DNA of 64,000 bases from Deinandra increscens subsp. villosa (GCA_039602395.1 JBCNJP010000003.1:19988956-20052955); one strand, 5' to 3'. Shown: positions 1 through 9,736, counted from the stretch's first letter. Made by a program: numbers and translations. The notes: a model not told the origin generated them from the letters alone.

Positions 1-1889
1 CTCATTTAGTTTTTCATTCACCAAATGAAAATTCCAAGGTTGAAGAAAAAGTTGTTTCTTTTGATGAGAAATTAAATGAGGTGTTTTGGCATCCAGATGG
101 ATTTGCTTGGAATGCAGATTCTAGTGTTTCACAACTGTCACATGCACCTATTCAGGTTGCTTTAACTGCTCATCATGATAGTGATAGTTTTCTTACTGAT
201 TCTGATTCTGATTCTAATTCAAGTGAATCATTGGTTCAAGAAGTTTTACCACAAATCACTAATTGTTCAAAAGTTGAAAAAGTCAAATGCCTGGAATGTG
301 AAAAGTTGTACAAGAAGATTGCAGGGTTTGAACAACGTTCTCAATTATCAACTGAAGAGATTGTTGTACTCAAGCAAGAATTGGATGATTTTCAAAAGAA
401 GTATTATGAATTGGTTCATGTTCATGAAGATGTTTTGAAAGAAAAGACTCAATTGGCTGAAGAATGTGAGAAAGCCAAAGCTGAAGCTTTAGATGCAGTT
501 CAAGATTTTGAGAATCTATTTGAGAAGAGTTATCCGATTCAACAAAAGTATGAAAAGGCTAATGCTCTTATTGTTGAAACTGCTGCGACTGTTGAGAAGC
601 TTCAAAACAAAATTTCTATGCTTCAAGATGAAAATGTTCTTTATCGTGACAAGAATGAAGTGTTGACTAAAGATGTTGAGATTTATAAAAAGAAGAGAGA
701 AAGTGTGCTTGAAGAGTTGTTTGCTGAATGTGAGATCAGGAAACTACAAGCTTATGAATATGATGATCTTAATGCAAAATTCATCAAGTCACAAAAGGAG
801 GTGTTTGAGGCTCAACAGAAAATTAATGAATTACAGTTGGAAATTTTGGAGTTAAAACGGCAAGTAAAGAATTGCAATTTGTCACCGACATTGCTGAATT
901 TCTTATACAAGCAGGATAAGAGTGAGGAGAATTCTAAGAAAAATGATATTCACATGGTTCCTCAACCAGTGGATTTGATTGAGGTAACATCTGCCCCGCT
1001 TGATCCTAAAGGTGAATTGCATGATTATTCAAAATTTGCCACTTCACTCCAGAAGAAGAAATCAAAGTCTAAGAAGAAAGAAAAGCCTTTGGATGATGCT
1101 CCAAAATTTACCTCAAAGTCTGTTTTTCTGGAGAATGAAAAGGTGTTTGATAAGGTTGCTTCAAGTTCTTCATCTGGAACCGAAGAAGAAAAAGTTTTGG
1201 TTGAGAAGAACAAGCTGAAAGATATCAAAGCAAAATTCACTAGTGAAGCTAAGGCGAGAGAAGCTTCTGGTTCTTCTTTAAGTTCATCAAAATCTTCAGG
1301 TTTAAAGCACAAAGGATTGGGTTATGTGGTGAAGGATGCACCCGTTCAAGCAAAGAAGCCAGAAAATGAAAAAGCTGAAAAAGTTTCAAAAGTTAAAGTT
1401 CCAAAGAAATCATCTCCTCTTAAAGAAAAATCTTATTATTCTGGAAGGTCATCATCTTCAAGGAGTCCATCTCCTAGGTATGATTCTTCTGATGATTTCT
1501 TTGATAACTTTGATTCTGAACATTCATCTGGTTTTCAAAATTCAAAGCATTTTTTAAATATTTTTCGAGAACGACTTTGTTATGCATGTCGTCAACTAGG
1601 ACATCTTGCTGCTGATTGTCCGACGACTGCATATATCCATAACACTGGTAAATATGTGGATAACAAAGGTCGAACTTTTAATGAACCATGGTCTCCAAAA
1701 GTCAAATCAACTCGTAAGTCGTCATGGTCTAAACCTAGTACACCGGTTGATTCTAATTCAGGTTCTGATCAAAAATTAAAATCATTACAAATCTGGAAAC
1801 CAAAAGTTGTTTCCAAGGCCAACGATGACTATGTGGAAGACACCGGGCGACCCGATGCTGTTGAATCGGGTCGATCCCAAAGTAACTAA
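1..1889 (+). CDS. Copia-type retrotransposon gag, open at the left window edge
   Basis: The frame is open from base 3 through the GTG at 81 to the TAA at 1887-1889, so the true start lies outside the window. From 81 it gives 602 residues. Residues about 55-270 are Lys/Glu/Gln-rich heptad sequence that reads as a long coiled coil. Residues 310-500 are Ser/Lys-rich and low complexity. A CCHC zinc knuckle (C-X2-C-X4-H-X4-C, CYACRQLGHLAADC) lies near residue 500 and is followed by a basic Ser-rich tail. In Copia elements gag forms the RNA-packaging particle, with the knuckle binding nucleic acid. No protease, integrase or reverse transcriptase follows; about 1.6 kb of non-coding DNA leads straight to a polypurine tract and LTR. 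This is therefore probably a gag-only, non-autonomous derivative. It is the only long undamaged frame in the window. Confidence 0.85.
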   Translation, partial: HLVFHSPNENSKVEEKVVSFDEKLNEVFWHPDGFAWNADSSVSQLSHAPIQVALTAHHDSDSFLTDSDSDSNSSESLVQEVLPQITNCSKVEKVKCLECEKLYKKIAGFEQRSQLSTEEIVVLKQELDDFQKKYYELVHVHEDVLKEKTQLAEECEKAKAEALDAVQDFENLFEKSYPIQQKYEKANALIVETAATVEKLQNKISMLQDENVLYRDKNEVLTKDVEIYKKKRESVLEELFAECEIRKLQAYEYDDLNAKFIKSQKEVFEAQQKINELQLEILELKRQVKNCNLSPTLLNFLYKQDKSEENSKKNDIHMVPQPVDLIEVTSAPLDPKGELHDYSKFATSLQKKKSKSKKKEKPLDDAPKFTSKSVFLENEKVFDKVASSSSSGTEEEKVLVEKNKLKDIKAKFTSEAKAREASGSSLSSSKSSGLKHKGLGYVVKDAPVQAKKPENEKAEKVSKVKVPKKSSPLKEKSYYSGRSSSSRSPSPRYDSSDDFFDNFDSEHSSGFQNSKHFLNIFRERLCYACRQLGHLAADCPTTAYIHNTGKYVDNKGRTFNEPWSPKVKSTRKSSWSKPSTPVDSNSGSDQKLKSLQIWKPKVVSKANDDYVEDTGRPDAVESGRSQSN

Positions 1890-2538
1890 TGTTTTATTTG
1901 GTGTCAGCAGGTATTTTAGGAAGAACTTTCGATGATTGAAAAATTGCTGATTGTGAAATATCTGGGATAACTTAAATTGAATTTCCAAATCAATTTTTGT
2001 TTTTCGAAATGCTAAAACGACAAGTATGTGTGTTGGTTGATCAATTTTTGATTTGTTTTTCACTCCGTCTCATCTTGAGGGGGGGGAGTTTGTTTTTGCA
2101 AAAATACAAAAATAGTGTGTTGTTTTTTCAAAAAGTAAAAAAATGAAAATCTATAAATAGAGTTGTCATTTTTAGGGGGAGAAATTTGAAAAGACAAAAA
2201 CATTGAAAAATGCAAAAATTCAAAAACATTGAAAAATGAGAAATTGTATCCGACATGATTGGGAAATGATGGTACATTGGTTTACATCGTCTGACTCATG
2301 GATAAAATAGATGAAAAAAGCCATAAGACCATTTGATCGATGTGCAAGGTAGGCTCGGCAAATCAGAAAGTATTCAAATGTGATATACACTAAATCTGAT
2401 GCTTGACCAAGTGGACAACATCTTGATGCATATCTCACGATATATCAAGAAAAAGATATGTGAAGATAAAATGAGAAGTCACTGTGTATACATGTGTTCT
2501 TTTTGAAAATATTTAAACGTGTTTGATTTTCTTTATTT

Positions 2539-2601
2539 TGTCAAACGACCGGACTTTCTCTGCGTGCTCACAAGGCCGACCTGATCGTTGTTCGTTTGAC
2601 A
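2539..2601 (+). ncRNA. Stem-loop 1 of a three-copy array
   Basis: TGTCAAACGA pairs perfectly with TCGTTTGACA, enclosing a 43-nt loop (2549-2591). The loop contains CGGACTTTCTCTGCGTG, then CACAAGGCCGACCTGAT and GTTGT. Inside the loop CGGaCTT can pair with AAGgCCG. Calling it an RNA structure is inferred from the three-copy comparison; no transcript is shown. Confidence 0.55.
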
Positions 2602-2627
2602 TTCTGCTTTAATTTCTTTGGTGTTTC

Positions 2628-2690
2628 GTATAACTCATCGGACTTTCTCTGCGTGTCCACAAGACCGACCTGATTGTTGTTGAGTTATAC
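2628..2690 (+). ncRNA. Stem-loop 2 of a three-copy array
   Basis: GTATAACTCA pairs perfectly with TGAGTTATAC around a loop of exactly 43 nt (2638-2680). The loop is nearly identical to loop 1, with CGGACTTTCTCTGCGTG and CCGACCTGATTGTTGT. The stem sequence is unrelated to that of copy 1, yet pairing is kept. Confidence 0.55.
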
Positions 2691-2719
2691 AATTTCAGCT
2701 TGTTTTTATTTTCTTATTT

Positions 2720-2780
2720 TGTTAAATCTGAGGCCTTATCTGCGTATCGAAAGATCGACCTTAAGGTAGACGATTTAACG
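2720..2780 (+). ncRNA. Stem-loop 3 of a three-copy array (more diverged)
   Basis: GTTAAATC pairs with GATTTAAC, with a further T-G wobble outside, again around a 43-nt loop (2729-2771). The loop keeps CCTTATCTGCGTAT and GATCGACCTTA, so it is a diverged relative of loops 1 and 2. The stem is a third independent complementary pair. The spacers between the three hairpins are T-rich. Confidence 0.5.
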
Positions 2781-3494
2781 TTCTTATTTCTTTTTGCATG
2801 GAACACAGTTGACTATATCATGGATACAATCATTATGTGATAAATCACAAATGAAATCACAAAAATGTGATAAGCAAAAACATATATGAGTATGTCTGAT
2901 AGTGTGGGGTACACTGGTCAATGCAAATATAATCAATACCTTAACATATTCAGATGTTATGAGTATGATTTTGCCTGAGTTTAAAGTTGGACAAATTATA
3001 TCTGCAATCGACATGGCTTATGTGCTACAATAATCGAAATTGAAGTGTAGTTCAGCATGTTATGTTCAATATGATCCCAAGTTGTGATCTTTCTCACAAA
3101 AGACAAAAATAGTGTCTGATTCTGTATTGAATTTACATTTCATTTCTAGAATTCCAAAAAGATTTTTGGTGTGTTTTGATTTAAAGTTTTTTAAAAGCCA
3201 AAAAGATTTTGTTTCTGATTTATTTTCGATTGATCAACATGGAATACGAAATCAATTTCAAAATCAAAATATCTTGGAGTCTCGAAGAGACGTTTTGCGC
3301 CAAGATTATTTATGTTGGCAGGTTTCTAAGTGGAAAGAGAACATCACAACTTCAAGTCTTCTGAAGATTGTTGATAAAGAGATTACACACGATGCAATAT
3401 CAAGTATTCAAGATTGAACTCATCGTCAAAGAAGAGGGAGAGTTTGATTGAAGATACAAGATACAAGTTTTAAGTGGAAGATGATACTGCACAT

Positions 3495-3506
3495 GCCGAG
3501 GGGGAG
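3495..3506 (+). other. Polypurine tract of the gag-only Copia element
   Basis: GCCGAGGGGGAG followed by TT and then TGTTAATACC is the standard plant Copia arrangement of plus-strand primer directly before the 3' LTR. Confidence 0.7.
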
Positions 3507-3508
3507 TT

Positions 3509-3840
3509 TGTTAATACCTAGTTCTTGATCGTCATGTGAAGTATCGAATACAAGACGAAGATATGCAAGATAGCTGTGGTCCGAACTCCTGGAGAACCCT
3601 GAGTTCGGACTGGTCCGAACAGGTCCGAACTGGAGGTTCGGATCATCGGGATTCAGCTCTATAAATAGCATGTCATGTATTGTATTCAGGAACCATCGGA
3701 GAGCTTTTGAGTGTTATTCATATCTGTGTACTCTGTGGTCTCTGTGGTTAATACAAAGCTTCATTGTATTTACATCTTGTGTTCTTACTCATTTTACATT
3801 GATTTCGATACGACTAAGTAGACGATCTACCGCTTACGCA
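3509..3840 (+). mobile_element. Copia 3' LTR (right end approximate)
   Basis: It begins TGTTAATACC directly after the polypurine tract. It contains a cluster of GTCCGAA/TTCGGAC motifs at about 3580-3652 and a TATA box at 3660. The region from the LTR start resembles the LTR of element C at 59300-59601 (shared GTGAAGTATC and AAGACGA words), so the two belong to related families. I could not fix the right end; by about 3845 the sequence belongs to the minus-strand Gypsy remnant. Confidence 0.6.
3660..3668 (+). promoter_or_regulatory. TATA box of the Copia LTR
   Basis: TATAAATAG lies directly after the TTCGGAC motif cluster, in the same order as in the LTRs of element B. This is the expected U3/R promoter position; activity is inferred. 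Confidence 0.5.
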
Positions 3841-3844
3841 TTTT

Positions 3845-3956
3845 CAATAGAAAACAAAATAACGATTTACTCAATAGTAAGAAATCATAGTTTGATAGTT
3901 TCACTCGAAGGTAAAAGAAAACAAATTCAGATCCTTACATCATCCCCACCTTTTAG
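3845..3956 (-). mobile_element. Gypsy 3' LTR start and polypurine tract (minus strand)
   Basis: Reading the minus strand, the stop codon of the chromodomain fragment is followed by a TTTCGTCCC-type motif, the purine tract AAAAGGTGGGGA and TGATGTAAGGATC. This is the usual end of a Tekay-like chromovirus. Only about 100 bases of LTR remain before the Copia LTR. Confidence 0.5.
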
Positions 3957-3974
3957 AAAATTTCGTCCCAAAAT

Positions 3975-4438
3975 TTAAGAAGTACTCTTGGTTGTCCGCA
4001 CGGGCTGTCTAAACAAGTTCGGATATTTGCTCATCATTTGATCTTCGCGTTCCTAGGTAAACTCTGGTCCACGCTTTGAATGCCACCGAACTTTGACAAT
4101 CGGAATCTTACTTTGCATGAGCTGTTTGGTTTCTTGGTCCATTATCTCTACTGGCTCCTCTATAAGACGCAGTTGCTCATCAATCTCCAACTCTTTAAGT
4201 GGAACTACGAGCGACTCGTCCGATAGACATTTCTTCAGATTAGACACATGGAATACGTTATGCACAGAACTCAGCTCCTTGGGAAGATTCAATTTATATG
4301 CGACTGGACCAATGCGTTTGTCGATCTCGAATGGTCCAACGTATCTCGAATTTAGCTTTCCACGCTTCCCAAAACGAATAACTCCTTTCCAGGGTGAAAC
4401 TTTCAGAAGGATGCGGTCTCCTTCCTGAAATTCCAAAG
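3975..4438 (-). pseudogene. Gypsy (chromovirus, Tekay-like) integrase C-terminus and chromodomain fragment
   Basis: The fragment opens at LEFQEGDRILLKVSPWKG, the integrase tail, and runs through GPFEIDKRIGPVAYKLNLP and HNVFHVSNLKKCL into a chromodomain-like end with KVRWHSKRGPEFT. That end normally continues with a Trp and then Glu-Arg-Glu-Asp. Here the Trp codon is TAG (4053-4055), while the downstream frame still encodes ERED and KYPNLF and stops naturally at 3975-3977. The 5' side is cut at about 4438, where homology ceases. In chromoviruses this region guides integration. Here it is an isolated, dead 3' piece. Confidence 0.85.
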
Positions 4439-5014
4439 TATGTTTGATCCTATATAAAAATTCATTTAGCTATAGTATTAACCTTGATGACCTTATTAAA
4501 GTTCACACAACAATCTCCAGCTCAGAAAAAGAAAAACGTAAATCACTAGAGTTTTACACATTAGGAGTAGTAATTGTTATGTTTACCAAATATTAAAGCT
4601 TCAGGAACAATCATTTTCGTTGCATAAAGCCAATGTTAGCATATATATGAGAAAAGTAATAAACTAAACTAACTTACACAACAAATCCCATAAAAGTGAG
4701 GTATGGGATGATGAAATGAAGGTAAACCTTACATTCATATAAAATGATAAAGATGTTGCTTTGAATGAGACACCACCCCCCCCCCACCCTCAAGAAGAAT
4801 TTTCACACACAATCCTTGCATGTGAAAGGTGGTGGTATAAATGATGGTATTGAGTAATAAAAATTGTTGTTATATTGAAAGACAAATAGATCAAACTCTT
4901 ACTCTTAATTTACTATCTATACAAAATTACATCATACATTTGTTTAAACCCAAAACCTCAAATTAAGAAAGCAAAAACCTTTACCAGATAGACAGATAGA
5001 CTGCTTGCTAGTGC
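4439..5014. other. Non-coding, AT-rich, no recognised feature
   Basis: I see no coding sequence, terminal repeat or family motif. It contains a C-rich run at about 4776-4791. Confidence 0.5.
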
Positions 5015-6895
5015 CTAGTTTTTTATTTTATTTTATTATTTTTTTTAAACAACAACATTACTAATAAAACAACTAGCAAGGCATTAGCAAACCAACAAAA
5101 TGTCCAAATTACAAAACCACAAAAACACGAATAACACACAAAAACAATACAAAACCAACAAGCAGAAGAGAAAAAACAAAACATTAACAACCTAAGATCC
5201 GGCATCCCATGAGCAGCCGTCGACTGGAAAATCAATAAATAGAACCAACAACACCCCAAGCATGCGGCGAAACGAGATTCCCGGTGAACCGCCGCACATA
5301 GCACCACCAAAGCAAGAATATCACCACCCATATTTCAAAACGCCCAGCACCAATCCTCGAAGATATATCCAGAGAAGGTAACGAGAACGGTCCATAATCA
5401 CCCCGAGCCCACACAAAATATTCATAGCACCATTTCTAAAAACTACTACCCGATTCCATTATCACACAAAATCAACTATGACTCAGAACCCGCCATAAAA
5501 AACAGCAGCACTGCATCGACCGAAAACCACTACCCCATTCAAGCAAACTTGCACCCCTGGAACGATTTCAGCCTCTTATGGAACCAAAAAACATCAGCCT
5601 CCCAGGCCCATTATAACCAAGTTGCCAAAACAACAGTAGCTCACCCAACCCAAGAGACTTGCACATACACCCAAATCACACACACACGAACAAAAAAGAA
5701 ACACGAAACTAAAAGCACCCGGATGAACCGAACCACAAAACGAATACCAGAAAAGACGTCTCCCCCAGCCTTCATTTCAATTCACAGCCCTCCCACCAAG
5801 CCCAATGATAACGCACACCAAAACGCACGTCACGGAGACGACCCTGGTATGGCCCAAACACACACACACCAAGCATGAGCCCCATACACCCCCACCCAAG
5901 GTAAGAACGACAACTATGCATTCCACAGCAGCGAACCAACACCATCCAACCCAAAATATTTAGCAGCCACTACCCCTCCCTCAATACCATAACCATACAA
6001 AATCCTCCCCACCTCCATCGGCGTAACCCCACTAATATGCCACCTCTCTGTCAACAGTTAAAATCCAATCCATACTTGACTTTATTCTTCTCAATTTTCC
6101 TTTTTTCGATATTTATAATTTTTTTTTCTTTTTTCTTTTTTCTTATCCTAAATTTTACTACCTCAAAACAACACAACCACATACCAACTCATCTTCCACA
6201 ACAATCATTCAAACGAAAAGCTTCCCACAACCATAGTCCACCCGACAAGAATTCCAGATTAAAACAAGATTAAAACAGATAACACCCACAACCCCAAGCA
6301 ACCACGAAGGCATCTCGAGAAAAGCGACCACCCCGACACGAAAGAAAGGGACATGGACACAACCGACACAAAATAGACACCCCACAGAGATACGAATAGA
6401 AAGACAACCAACCGTCTAAACCCAAGACAAAGACATAATATTAATCCCCTCACCCCCCCCCCCCACACACATGTACGTCGAGAACACACACACATACTTT
6501 AGACGGCTACTGAATCCACCAAGATACACCCCACCCAGTGACATGCACCAACCCCATCAGCCCCACCCACCCCTTTGCAGGACTGCCCCAGATGCCACAC
6601 AAACCCACACACCCCACCCAATGACTCCTAACCCCCCCCCCCCCCCCTAGCAACCCCCCTTACAAATCTCTCACAAATTCAGCCCGACAACACCAGCCCC
6701 TCAGTCAACCAACCAACCCAACTCACACGCGCCCAACCCAGTTAAACTGAACCCACTGATCCCATGAAACATGCCCAATTCGGCCTCTATTTTTATCCAT
6801 AAGAATGAAAAAAATTTAATACTTTCCACTATCCCCACGACACTCGCAACCCTTTGATCAAAGATCTTCTTATTCCTTTCTTTCCAAATTACCAA
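5015..6895 (-). mobile_element. 5'-truncated L1-type LINE, minus strand, with long 3' UTR
   Basis: The coding end is at 6701-6895 and reads VIWKERNKKIFDQ, VGIVESIKFFSFLWIK, then a Gly/Leu tail. This is the usual C-terminus of plant L1-type reverse transcriptase polyproteins, where a Trp-rich segment ends in FLWIK. About 1.7 kb of non-coding sequence follows on the minus strand and ends in an A-rich tail (5015-5047, AAAATAAAATAAAA type). The whole UTR is strongly asymmetric: C and A on plus, G and T on minus, with several poly-C runs (6449, 6630). The 5' end is cut near 6895. No clear target duplication was found. Confidence 0.6.
6701..6895 (-). pseudogene. LINE ORF2 C-terminal fragment
   Basis: About 64 residues resembling the last segment of a plant L1 ORF2, beyond the zinc-binding reverse transcriptase tail. 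Upstream coding is absent, so it is a dead fragment. Confidence 0.6.
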
Positions 6896-7378
6896 ATGGA
6901 ACTGGGCACTAGATAAAACTTAGCATTTCCAAGTACTTAATGTTTAAATTTTGATGGTGAAAAAAAGGCCGATAAAAAATACACTGCTTTCATATTTATA
7001 AAAAGAATAAAATAAAGTTAACTATATGTGTCTGACTTGGTCCGCATAAGATGACCACTAACTTGGTCAACATGTTTATTTCCCCTTAAATGTGCCTGAC
7101 TTCGTCTGCACAAGGTGATCCACACAACGTTTTCACGACCAGATCGGACCGGCCGTCCGGACCGGTTTAACCGGGAACCTGTATCACCGGCGGTCGGTTG
7201 TGCATGCTAGAACCGTTCCTCAAATAACCAGCCAGTTTTTGCGGTTGGCGGTTGAACCAGACGACCGGAAACCCAGATGAAACGAAAAAACGAGTAAAAG
7301 AGAACGGAGGTGAACCAAAAGTCAGAGAAAATGAAAGAAAAAGATGTGAGTTGCGATGATGACAGATCAAGAGTCAAT
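6896..7378. other. Unresolved non-coding sequence with a CCGG-rich patch
   Basis: The segment 7140-7280 is rich in CCGGACCGG and AACCGG words in inverted pairs, the style seen at hAT subterminal regions. I found no matching terminal repeats or target duplications, so no element is called. Confidence 0.3.
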
Positions 7379-7770
7379 ATGGCTTTCCCTTGGCATTGGT
7401 TGTGGAGTTGTTTCAAAGACGGCTTTCCCGGTGGAAGGCCAAAACACTTTCTCTTGGAGGTAGATTGACGCTCGTCAAAAGTGTTTTGGATAGTCTACCT
7501 ACCTTTTTCTTCTCCCTTTTCCGGGCTCCTAAGGCGGTGATTGATCAATTGGACAAGATTAGATTAAATTTTCTTTGGGGTGGGACGGAGGATTCAAGGA
7601 AGATTCATTGGGTCAAAAAGGAGGACATTTGTAAACCTAAGTGTAAAGGTGGCTTGGGTCTTTTTTCTCTTCATGATTTCAATATTAGTCTCCTGTGTAA
7701 ATGGTTGTGGAGATATAAAGTGGAAGAAAGGAAACTTCGAAAAGATGTGATAGATGCTATTCATGGTTGA
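7379..7770 (+). pseudogene. LINE reverse transcriptase C-terminal fragment, plus strand
   Basis: The translation carries RLSRWKAKTLSLGGRLTLVK, then LPTFFFSLFRAPKAV, LNFLWGG, KIHWVKKEDICKPK and GGLGLFSLHDFN. These are the hallmark blocks after the YADD domain in plant L1-type ORF2. The frame ends at a TGA at 7768-7770, directly before LTR-like sequence, so it is truncated on both sides. It is a different copy from the minus-strand LINE at 5015-6895. Confidence 0.8.
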
Positions 7771-8203
7771 TGTGTTGCAAACACATCCGATTTTCCTAGG
7801 TCTTTTGTTTTGTATTTGAGTCTAATTGAGTCAGTTTTCATTAGTTTCCATTTGTTTTAGTTAAGTTTGAGTCTGTGGGTCCTTTTTATATTTTTATGTA
7901 AGTTTTGCAGTTTTGAGGAATTCCCGAGGCCAAGAAAGAAGTTAACAAGAAAAGAAGGAAAAGAGCTGAACAAGCAGTTCCAGGCGTATCGCCTGGGACC
8001 TGATGATCAGTAGGCGATACGCCCGGAAAGGAGAAGTCAACAAAGGTCATTAGTCGGTTTGACCGACTGTTTTGTCGCGGCATAGGCGGTAGGCGTATCG
8101 CCTAGAGATAACACACCTCCCAGCGATACGCTTGGAGGTCTAAAACCCGCAGGAATTGCTTAATCGATATAAATTCGATATTAGGGTTTGTAATTCGGGG
8201 ACT
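7771..8203. mobile_element. LTR-like sequence, truncated by an assembly gap
   Basis: It starts TGTTGCAAACACATCC (about 7775) right after the LINE fragment and runs into the gap. It carries an array of palindromic ATACG-core motifs (7978-8140) and a palindrome AGTCGGT/ACCGACT at 8052-8068. The LTR identity is inferred from position, composition and motif style; neither primer site nor second copy is visible. Confidence 0.35.
7978..8140. repeat. Array of four palindromes with an ATACG/CGTAT core
   Basis: CCAGGCGTATCGCCTGG (about 7979-7995), TAGGCGATACGCCC (about 8011-8024), TAGGCGTATCGCCTA (8090-8104) and ACCTCCCAGCGATACGCTTG (from 8115). The bases flanking the core change from copy to copy but stay mutually complementary. 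Confidence 0.6.
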
Positions 8204-8703
8204 NNNNNNNNNNNNNNNNNNNNNNNNNNNNNNNNNNNNNNNNNNNNNNNNNNNNNNNNNNNNNNNNNNNNNNNNNNNNNNNNNNNNNNNNNNNNNNNNN
8301 NNNNNNNNNNNNNNNNNNNNNNNNNNNNNNNNNNNNNNNNNNNNNNNNNNNNNNNNNNNNNNNNNNNNNNNNNNNNNNNNNNNNNNNNNNNNNNNNNNNN
8401 NNNNNNNNNNNNNNNNNNNNNNNNNNNNNNNNNNNNNNNNNNNNNNNNNNNNNNNNNNNNNNNNNNNNNNNNNNNNNNNNNNNNNNNNNNNNNNNNNNNN
8501 NNNNNNNNNNNNNNNNNNNNNNNNNNNNNNNNNNNNNNNNNNNNNNNNNNNNNNNNNNNNNNNNNNNNNNNNNNNNNNNNNNNNNNNNNNNNNNNNNNNN
8601 NNNNNNNNNNNNNNNNNNNNNNNNNNNNNNNNNNNNNNNNNNNNNNNNNNNNNNNNNNNNNNNNNNNNNNNNNNNNNNNNNNNNNNNNNNNNNNNNNNNN
8701 NNN
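8204..8703. other. Assembly gap (500 N)
   Basis: A run of exactly 500 undetermined bases, probably a placeholder length. Confidence 1.
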
Positions 8704-9731
8704 TAACCCTTAGGCTTAGGATGTCTTGTATTATAGGGCATAGAGTTAAGACGGAAGTTAAACCAGTTAATGAGGATTGACAGGTAGTTGATGTTAAGCT
8801 ACGCTAAGCTAAAGTGAGTTCTATGAGCCCACGTATTATACTGTTTCAACTATTTCGGGCTGATATACATACTGTGTTATTAAAATACTTTCAACTGCAC
8901 ACGTGACATGTTTTATTACCTATAACTATTTTAATTTATGATTACTTGTTATGAAACTGTTTTCGGGAATGTTATGATAAACGGATAATGCAAGATTAAA
9001 TCTTTTAACAATGTTGGGTATTAGGAAAGGTAAAGGTTTGGTCTAAGCCCTTGTATGTGAATAATTGTCGGGTAAGTGTAATCGTATTGGTTTTGTTGTG
9101 ATTATGAGATGTTGATTTGCACCGGTCTGGTAATAGTTCATATCTGGTTGTATTAAAGATGTGGTGGATACGCCACTGGTACATCCTATATATATACACC
9201 TGGAACACAATAAGAAATGATACTAGACCCAGTCCTGTGCAGGTAGAGGTCACCGATCACTGTGGGTTAACATGACCAATAACATTATGCTTATGAAATA
9301 CTTATTCTGAATACGGGCGAGGGACTAGGGTTAAGAAGATGGTATTTAGTCATTAAAAGTCTAAATAAACTAAAGGAAAGAAGAGGGAAGTTAAAATGGG
9401 TTTTTGAGGATAACGTAAGCAATATTGTCTGAGTAGAGGGTAGAGGGGGTTGTAAACTTGAAGCGGGGGTGGACGATCCACTGGAGTGGTGACGGCCGCT
9501 CAAGAGGAATCCAGGTGGCGATGGTCGCCCAAGGGACTAACGTGGTCCCAACCAGACAATTACTTGTTAAAGGACTGTCTATTATAAGAGGTTTAAATGT
9601 TATATATGTTTTGAAAGGTATAAATGTGTTGAGGAATGTGTAAGGTGTAAAAACATGTTTGTCCTATAGAACGAAGAGAGAAAGGAGAACATAAAAAGGG
9701 GGTCTTTTAGACTCAATTATCTGAGAATCGT
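8704..9731 (-). mobile_element. Probable old Gypsy LTR, left part (host of element A)
   Basis: Non-coding. On the minus strand it has the style of the large Gypsy LTRs in this window, with a GGCTCATAGAACTCACT-type word and a TATATATA stretch at 9187-9196. Removing element A joins it across one TTTAG copy to 24141-24472, whose minus strand begins TGTGACGCCC, a typical Gypsy LTR start. The left end is lost in the gap. Confidence 0.4.
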
Positions 9732-9736
9732 TTTAG
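9732..9736. repeat. Left target-site duplication of element A (TTTAG)
   Basis: TTTAG directly precedes the left LTR and recurs at 24136-24140 directly after the right LTR. Confidence 0.8.

Larger units (their letters stand above)
1890..3494 (+). other. Non-coding tail of the gag-only Copia element
   Basis: About 1.6 kb separates the gag stop from the polypurine tract before the 3' LTR. No pol motifs are visible. Purine runs that look like extra polypurine tracts occur at 2075-2087 and 2173-2182. Three consecutive stem-loops are listed separately. A GTG-started frame at 3112-3417 (101 codons) matches no family I know and is probably chance. Confidence 0.6.

Noticed and set aside
3112..3417. 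101-codon frame before the Copia 3' LTR
   Set aside because: GTG start, no recognisable motif, and it lies in a region of other non-coding structure; treated as chance.
7140..7280. CCGG-rich patch as a hAT element
   Set aside because: No terminal inverted repeats or 8-bp duplication could be paired around it.
8156..8741. Open frames across the first N run
   Set aside because: They exist only because undetermined bases cannot contain stops.
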